A stretch of DNA of 64,000 nt, from NCBI RefSeq assembly GCF_029784155.1, contig NC_073692.1, positions 325,657,406-325,721,405 of the forward strand, in the 5' to 3' direction. Below, in pieces: positions 57,872 to 64,000 of this stretch. Both the position numbers and the translations under genes were made by a program. Origin of the DNA: Uranotaenia lowii (lineage: Eukaryota; Arthropoda; Insecta; Diptera; Culicidae). The notes beneath the pieces are model-generated. The model did no database searches. It had not been told where the DNA came from and saw nothing but the letters and a program-made list of their open reading frames with translations. Within the stretch, counting starts at the first letter, position 1. Every line of letters begins with the position of its first letter.

Positions 57872-58965
57872 TTTAGGTGAAATGGGTTAATTTTACCTTC
57901 CTAGCAAGGTTGATTGATACATTTATTCATCCATGAATCACACCTAAATTCCGTATGCCATAAAAAACGAATCGTTAGTATGAAAGCATAGCCATTAGTT
58001 ATGTTAACATCAATATCGAAACAGGAACTTTGCAATGGTGCTACACGATTATTAGCCTTCTTCCGATAATTTTTTTTGTTGGCATCGCCCACCTGATAGG
58101 AAATGTACTGACATTGTTGCAAAACTTTTTAACGTTTACTTGTATAACCTTCTTGAATCAAATAAATAAAGAATATGATTTATTTTGGTAAAGTAAAACT
58201 GATTGAACTGTGAATAGTTTTTAAAGGAATGTGAAACGATCAATTTAAATTAGTGACCGAGAAAAAAGTTCAAGGAGGAAGCTTGACATTTTTTGTATGA
58301 CTTGATATCTATTTTAAGTGACCTGAATTCGCAAATTATCCTAACAGGAAGTGCGTTAATGTAGGTCAATCACAGTATGAATAAAATCGTTGATGCTTGA
58401 TCAAAGCTTTCAAAAAATCGTCAATCAATTGTGTCCATCTACAGGTAAAGTCAATTAAATGGTTGAACAAGGCAAATCACTAGTTTTCAGACATCAAGAT
58501 GAAATGCAATAATTAAAATATTGGCAATTCCGGATTTTATGATCCAGTTTATGACCCCGGATGATGGATCCAAACCCAGACTTTGGATGACGTTAAGCAA
58601 CTTAGTATGTCCAGATAAGCGATACAGACTTTGTATTCCAGTTCTCTGGTGATTCATTTCTCCGATTGGATTACCCGGCTTTAGAGCAATAAAAAGGAAA
58701 GTTTTGCCAGAAGGCGTAACATTGAGAACTTGTTTCTTGAATGGTGCTAAAATTCAATTCGACTCTCTGAGATAAAAAAAAAGTTTTCAAATTTTGAATG
58801 CTCAGGATTTTCCCCGATTTTATAAGATTTTCTCTAAGTTTCCAAACCTTGAAAGCTTTTCAACTTACCAGTTGTTTTTTTTTTATTTTGCGAATCCAAA
58901 ACTTTTAGCCATCGCTTTACACTAGCTAACTAGTTAACCATGTGCTTTTCCATTTTCATTTCCAG
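57872..58965. other. intron 3' portion before the downstream exon
   Basis: No gene or repeat ends seen. The segment ends in the pyrimidine-rich CATTTTCATTTCCAG acceptor. Confidence 0.5.
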
Positions 58966-59178
58966 ATCCCGTGCCACAAGCTCGTCGAACGATTCGGGCG
59001 CCCCACGCAGCCAGTTGGATGAAGCTTTCGATACCGATGTGAACTTAACCGACTTGGACGATGACTCCAGTCTGTACGGGTCCCAGTATTCGTATTGCAA
59101 CTGTAGCTACTGCGAGGAGGAAGCAGACCGCAGCCATTTCGACAACGTCCGGGGCAATCGGTTCTCTTTCTGCGACAG
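58966..59178 (+). CDS. internal exon of the host gene (Ser/Asp-rich, Cys-cluster segment)
   Basis: Sharp rise in GC and codon-like composition between a clean acceptor (TTTCCAG ending 58965) and a strong donor (GACAG|GTAAGT at 59179). Length 213 bp, phase 2 at both ends, so it could be skipped without a frameshift. It encodes SRATSSSNDSGAPRSQ, then an acidic stretch DTDVNLTDLDDDSSLY, then YCNCSYCEEE and SFCDR. Low-complexity, likely disordered, with clustered Cys that might bind metal. The frame connects in phase with the exon ending at 19460. Not recognised. Confidence 0.75.
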
Positions 59179-60750
59179 GTAAGTCGACTGAGCTGCTTCA
59201 AGCTTTTTTTTGAGCGGGAAAAGCTTTTGGATTGGAAAATGGAGAGCTTTAACCGGTTATTTTGTGCCAGAGTTTTCCATGTTTTGTCGATCGAATCGAA
59301 TGGGCTGAATGTCAGCAAAGCACAACAAGCTCTATGGATTTGAATTTGAGCTTTTGTTTGTTGAAAGAAAGATTTTTCTAGGATTCGATATTCTTCTAAG
59401 CCATTTCATGTTACGACGCTTTATAACGTTCGTCAACTTGGATTGAAATTTATATCCGCAATTCAATAATCCTTTTGTATGAAAATCAGAGCTCTCGACT
59501 TTAGAATGGGTTTTTATTAAGAAGTGTAACTAAACAAGTTCAGAATTTGAAACCAACCATTTTAGCTTCCAAATTTATTCATCAAATATTAATTTGACCC
59601 ATCAACAAGTTGGATACATGTGACAGGTGTTTACAATTCACGATAGTTAACAGAATAAAGAAAAAAGGTCAAATCTAGTATCCATGACGTTATTACTAAT
59701 CACTCTGAGTATAAAAAAATCGTTTAGTTCATAACATATTTTATGCTGATATGAAATATACTTTAATAGACCAATTTCAGTCTCAATTTTATTTTCTATT
59801 TCTTGTTCTTTTAAATGCTTATTTCCATATTCAAAGGGCATATTCAGCGTTTTTCAGGCAACAAAGGTGTTAAATGTAACTAAACTTTTTTTAAACTTTT
59901 TTCAATAATGTCAGGAAATAATATATTTCCAAATTTTAAAATCTTTGGAATTCAACTTTTTTAGATCAATTTTTATCATCAAAATGTTATTCCTTAAATG
60001 AATAAAGTGTTATAAACAAATTCAGAATCAGTGTCTTCTTCCATGAAGACTTGTAAGTTCATTAGTTATAATAAATGATTGATTTTGCACACTGATTCAT
60101 TTTTAATCTTATAAGCTCCATATCATCAAAACTAGAGGTGATTTACAAAATCTGACAAAAAAATCGAGTTCAGGACGCCAAAATCCACCAAATCACATAG
60201 GGTCCAAAATGTTGTTTCCTTGAGTTTTAAAATGTTAAAAAAAACTTTTCCTCATCATTTTCATATTTTAATTTCATTTTCAAATAATTTGAATAAATTC
60301 AATGGTATTTTTTTTTTGCAAATACAGTCAATTAAAATAATTTACTTTTTTTTTAAATATTCTCAATAAATTTGTCATTATTCTTCAACTTTGAATCTTC
60401 TTGGAAGCCTGAAAATCTAAATTTTTAATAGAAAACAAAATTTTTAATTTTTTTTTCAGGACCCAATATTTCAATAAACGTTGACAAAGTATTTAGAGCT
60501 TGAAATTTTAAAATAAAAAACATGCGCTCGAAAATTTATAAACGTTTCTCTTTTTTGAGACTTTTGGAGTCATGTTAAATTCGAGAAAACTCGCTTCAAG
60601 ATTATGTTTTGCCATTTTTCACGTTTGTATTTTTATTTAGAATGTCATAGTATGTAAATACAATGATAAAAATCTATAAAAATCACCAAATATAGTTTGA
60701 AATATGAGAAAACGTTTGACATTTGGCATTACTCAAAATTTATCAGTTTT
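59179..60750. other. next intron (5' part) with diverged duplicated segment
   Basis: AT-rich intron sequence after the GTAAGT donor. Contains the left copy of a diverged duplication (59514-59845). Confidence 0.5.
59514..59845. repeat. diverged duplication, left copy
   Basis: Aligns by eye with 61465-61835: AGTGTAACTAAACAAGTT, TTTGAAACCAACCATTT, CAAGTTGG.T.CATGTGACAG, CGATAGT.AACA, CTAGTATC, ATATGAAATAT, CAATTTCAG.CTCA. Divergence is substantial. Confidence 0.7.
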
Positions 60751-60925
60751 GTACTTAAACCTGGCTCTGAGGGTCTCATTCCTATTAGAAATGATGAACT
60801 TTTAGAAACTTTCATGATTTTTTTTATTAATCTATGAAAAATTCGATAAAGGATTCAAAGCAGCAACTTTTAAGCTAAATTGTAATGTGCAATGGTAACT
60901 AAATTGATGTATGCTATGTGTGTGT
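60751..60925. repeat. tandem duplication, first unit
   Basis: About 175 bp beginning GTACTTAAACCTGGCTCTGA and ending with a TG run. Repeated immediately at 60926-61092 at more than 90% identity by eye. Confidence 0.9.
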
Positions 60926-61092
60926 GTACTTAAACCTGGCTCTGAGGGCCTCAATCCTATAAGAGATGATGAACTTTTAGAAACTTTCATGATTATTTTA
61001 TTAATCTATGAAAAATTCGATAAATTATTCGAAGCAGCAACTTTTAAGCAGAATTGTAATGTGCAATGGTAACTAAATTGATGTATGCTATG
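60926..61092. repeat. tandem duplication, second unit
   Basis: Second copy, about 167 bp, ending ATGTATGCTATG. It lacks the TG run of the first unit. Confidence 0.9.
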
Positions 61093-61099
61093 CAAGGCC

Positions 61100-61190
61100 G
61101 TGCGAAGGGGGCGGGGGGGGGGGGGGGGGGGTTTAGGGGTTTAACCCCCCCCCCCCATGGAGATTTTTTCCAAGTAAAATTTTCAGTACA
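61100..61190. repeat. G-tract/GTTTAAC/C-tract repeat, copy 2
   Basis: A G run of about 19, then GTTTAGGGGTTTAAC, then about 13 C and CATGGAGAT. Same layout as 11560-11640. The opposed G and C runs could fold back on each other. Confidence 0.6.
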
Positions 61191-61464
61191 AGAAATGAAT
61201 TTACTGGGAAATCAATTGATCCCAAAAAGGTGTTTAAAAACAAGTGTTGACAAACATCTCAGAAATTCGGCTCGCCTCCGGCGGAATTTCATCTTAAATC
61301 ATTCTCTAGGTCTAAAACATTTCGTTTTATGGCTCTTTATGACGTTCACGAATTGAACCTAATCAGTTGTAGATTTCGAATTGCAATTCAGTCAAAACCT
61401 TTTGTATTGAAACTCAAATCTTAGCACACAAAAACCCTAATTTTTAAAAACGGTTTATACTAAT

Positions 61465-61835
61465 TAGTGTAACTAAACAAGTTAAACGTTTGAAACCAAC
61501 CATTTGAACTTCAAAATTTCTGCATAGAATACTAATTTTACACGTCACAAGTTGGTAGCCATGTGACAGATGTTGAACACGAACGATAGTCAACAAATTT
61601 AGCTAAATAAAATCAAAATCCTAGTATCGATAGTGATCGTGATAGTGATAACTAACCACTATGATTGTAAAAAAAGGGTAAATATCATTCAAAATTCTAG
61701 GATTATATGAAATATCCCTCAATAATCAATTTCAGCCTCATTTGTAATTTGTGTTTCTCATTCTTTTGAATCCTTTACTCCATATTTAAAAACTTTTTGA
61801 CAAATTACTCAAGGCTTAATATTTCACATTTCCCT
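61465..61835. repeat. diverged duplication, right copy
   Basis: Partner of 59514-59845 in the same orientation about 1.95 kb away. The intervening DNA contains the tandem duplication at 60751-61092. Confidence 0.7.
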
Positions 61836-62326
61836 AGGTGCAAAGAATTTAAGAGATGATTTTGAATAATTTGGATGCCCAAAATTCAAATATTCAATTA
61901 GGTTTTTGTCTAATATCTTTGTTTTTGAAATAACCTTTGAAAATAGGAGAATATCATTTAAGAATATCTTTTTTTGCTTTTTCGACAAATCTTTGCAACA
62001 TAAAAAAAATAAAAAAAGGCTTCAAATAAATTTTCTCCTATACATATATTGCAACTTATTTTGTTTCGGCGAAAAAAGCTATAGCAGTCTTCTACTTGTT
62101 CACGTTACTCTATTTAAATTATTAATTTAATAAATAAATTAATAAATTAATTAATAAAAATCTTATTAAAGATATTTTGAAAAGAAAAACAAATAAAGAT
62201 TCCAACAAATTGGTAAAATTAAAAAATATCTTTTCTATTTTAAATTTCTTTACCAGAGTCGAACATGCTTGTAATGAAATATTCTAAGTTTATAAAAACT
62301 GTAGAATTTTACTTTTTTAGTTCATG

Positions 62327-62348
62327 CATCATCATCATCATCATCATT
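62327..62348. repeat. (CAT)n microsatellite
   Basis: Seven CAT units followed by TAT units. Confidence 0.9.
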
Positions 62349-62427
62349 ATTATTCCTAAATAAATCAAATATAATTAATAAATAAGGAATTTTTTTTTTA
62401 TCTCAATTTCATGAAGATTGGTTAGAG

Positions 62428-63540
62428 CAGGGGTTTTCAGATCGTGCTCCGCGGAGCACTTGGTGCTCCGCAAAGCCTTTGAAAGTGCTCCGCGACGTAC
62501 GCAACGAAAATCTTAAACCAACTTCGGAAAACTCTGAAATTTTTTTATCGTTTAATTTTTATAGTAACACGAGAAAAAAATTCACAGGACATATAGTACG
62601 AATTTTGTTAACTTTGTTCTTACTGGCTGCTGAATCCCTGCAGGGATGTTGGCAAAGAATGGTGAATTTTCGAAGTGCACTGCATTGGTCGAACAACGTT
62701 GTGTTGCAGGACTGAGCGTGCAAAACACTCAATGCAAAAGCTGTTCTTGCACCGAACTAGGTGAGCTACCGATTGGAAAAGCTGGAGAAGCACATACTAT
62801 TGCTTAAAACTTAATCAAACCTCGAATTCAAGAAATCGTCCGTATCATGGTTGATAATAAAACAGTGGAATTGGTAAATTCGATTCCCATGTCTGACAAC
62901 CCGTTTTCTCGGCGAATTTGTGCCATGGCTGAAGATGTTGAAAGCATTTTAGTTTCTCGATTGAAAGCTTCAAGATTCAACACGCAGCTTAACGAATCCA
63001 CAGATGTAGCAGGACTAGAAATTCTGATGATATAGGTTCGCTATCAAGGTTCTGAATGTTTCGAAGATTTGTTCCTTTGCAAACCGTTGCCAACTTCCAC
63101 GTCGGGGGCTGAAATTTTCAAGCTAAATAATTGATGATTATATTGCGGACAACAATATTCCTTGAAGAAATTGCATTGATGTATGTATGGACGGTGCGTA
63201 AACTATAGTTGGAAATACTGCTGGAGTCGTTGCCAAGATCAAAAAAAGACCAAAAGTTGCGGTAGTAGTCATTACATCTTTCATCGACATGCACGTTGTC
63301 TCGCCTGTTTGAATTAAGAATGACTTCAGTTTTTCAATGCAAGGTAAAGGAATAACAATCTTCAATTAAATCGGCAAAATCATAACTATCAAGAGAAAAA
63401 TCAAATTTTGGGCAGAATCGCTCAAAAAGCGCAACCTGGACAGCTTTCCGAATTTAAGAAGCATTCAATCAGAAATAACCTTGTAGTTATCATCCGAAAA
63501 TTTCCAAGAATTATGACAATCACAACACTTTGCGTTGATA
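62428..63540 (+). pseudogene. hAT-type (ZBED5-like) transposon with decayed transposase
   Basis: The 5' end at 62428, CAGGGGTTTTCAGATCGTGC followed by TCCGCGGAGCAC, is a classic hAT terminus. From about 62760 the transposase relic reads GKAGEAHTIA, NLIKPRIQEIVRIM, VNSIPMSDNPFSRRICAMAE and FNTQLNESTDVAG (catalytic-Asp block, here Asn in place of the first Asp of LDESTD). Next come VRYQGSECFEDLFLCKPLP, CIDVCMDGA and finally SHYIFHRHARCLA in another frame. Multiple stops and shifts. The order matches ZBED5/SCAND3-type hAT transposases. A 3' terminus was not identified. Confidence 0.75.
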
Positions 63541-63680
63541 AATTTATTTTTATTTTCCTTGGTGTAAACTTAAACTAATAGGCCCACGTGTATAGTGAAG
63601 TCATTTACAATTACAACTACAATTTATTGCCGCAGGATTTGTTGAACAGCTTCCAGCCAAATTCCCCGAATAATATCATA

Positions 63681-63700
63681 CTTACTTACTTACTTACTTA
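63681..63700 (-). repeat. (TAAG)n 3' tail of a non-LTR element
   Basis: Five CTTA units (TAAG on the element's sense strand) directly after the reverse-transcriptase stop codon, as expected for a microsatellite-tailed non-LTR 3' end. Confidence 0.85.
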
Positions 63701-64000
63701 ATGATCCCGCGCCGATCCCCCGGTGCATAGGGCCGTGGTAAAAGACCTCCACTGTTGACGATCCGGAGCCAGCGTCTTCACCTGGTCCCAGTCAAGATTC
63801 TCGTCGACAGTTCGGATTTCAGCGGCTAGGCTTCGCCGCCACGAGTTTCTGGGCCTGCCTCTTCTTCGATGACCTTCTGGATTCCAGTCAAGCGCCTCTC
63901 TGCAAATCTCGTTTTCATCTTTTCGCAGCGTGTGCCCAATCCATCTCCACTTACGTTCCCGAATCTCGATTTCTAGCGTCCTTTGATGACACCGGCGATG
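63698..64000 (-). CDS. C-terminal fragment of non-LTR endonuclease-reverse transcriptase (partial)
   Basis: Open on the minus strand from the window edge to TAA at 63700-63698, about 100 codons. Visible: REIRERKWRWIGHTLRK-type block (here IEIRERKWRWIGHTLRK), EALDWNPEGHRRRGRPR, NSWRRSLAAEI and ALCTGGSARDH at the very end. This is the conserved C-terminal tail of mosquito endonuclease-reverse transcriptases with GRP..SWRR motifs (LOA/Lian-like or a related clade). No stops in the visible part, so the element may be young. The rest lies to the right of the window. Confidence 0.8.
   Translation of the reverse strand, partial: HRRCHQRTLEIEIRERKWRWIGHTLRKDENEICREALDWNPEGHRRRGRPRNSWRRSLAAEIRTVDENLDWDQVKTLAPDRQQWRSFTTALCTGGSARDH

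Larger units (their letters stand above)
19461..58965 (+). other. inferred giant host intron (39.5 kb)
   Basis: GTAAGT at 19461 and a pyrimidine-rich CATTTTCATTTCCAG acceptor ending at 58965 bracket this segment, and the flanking exons are in phase. The intron would contain the Penelope palindrome, SINEs, mariner-like elements and non-LTR elements. Short skipped exons inside it cannot be excluded. Confidence 0.5.

Noticed and set aside
58956..59318. 120-codon minus-strand ORF over the downstream host exon
   Set aside because: Arg/Cys/Ser-rich antisense reading. The + strand has matching splice sites and phase.

Overview
This is a eukaryotic, AT-rich, repeat-dense window, most likely from a dipteran and probably a culicid mosquito. 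The guess rests on the mix of elements: an ITm/mariner transposase, 'mTA'-type terminal-inverted-repeat elements with TA target duplications, tRNA-derived SINEs, a non-LTR element with a TAAG tail, and an arthropod-type Penelope. There are no operons, CRISPR arrays or prokaryotic signals. Everything was read by eye, so family names for decayed elements are provisional.

Host gene. One real host gene is visible on the + strand. A 5' UTR and start exon (about 18401-19460) begins a Gln/His-rich protein starting MGN. Its strong GTAAGT donor is in phase with an internal exon at 58966-59178 that has a clean acceptor and donor. If these exons are adjacent, the intron is 39.5 kb and holds nearly every mobile element between 20 and 58 kb. 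I do not recognise the protein. The gene continues to the right of the window.

Centrepiece (20084-30293). Four Penelope-like retroelement copies form one near-perfect palindrome of about 10.2 kb. Each arm holds one complete 3,028-bp unit (875-codon reverse transcriptase plus GIY-YIG endonuclease) in tandem with one 5'-truncated unit. The arms meet head to head around an 86-bp asymmetric centre. The whole block is bracketed by a single 12-bp direct repeat, so it looks like one insertion event. The pseudo-LTR contains a 62-bp intron-like segment and a degenerate hammerhead-ribozyme-like motif.

Other regions. 1-18 kb: decayed repeats, a transposase relic, MITEs, a 1.3-kb mariner-like element (13281-14580), and a GATGGCGGC-containing satellite whose last monomers are inverted (16550-17520). 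31-39 kb: a TA-flanked element, and a second copy of the 1.3-kb element split by a decayed reverse transcriptase that is itself next to a SINE. 41.9-44.3 kb: a broken mariner transposase whose leader was hit by an ORF1-only non-LTR element flanked by an unusually long 62-64 bp duplication. 46.4-53.8 kb: hAT-like ends enclosing a CR1/Jockey-group retrotransposon (ORF2 intact, ORF1 broken) and a small mariner relic. 54-58 kb: two SINEs and a perfect-TIR MITE. 59-64 kb: local duplications, a hAT/ZBED-like transposase pseudogene, and the C-terminal end of another non-LTR reverse transcriptase running off the right edge.
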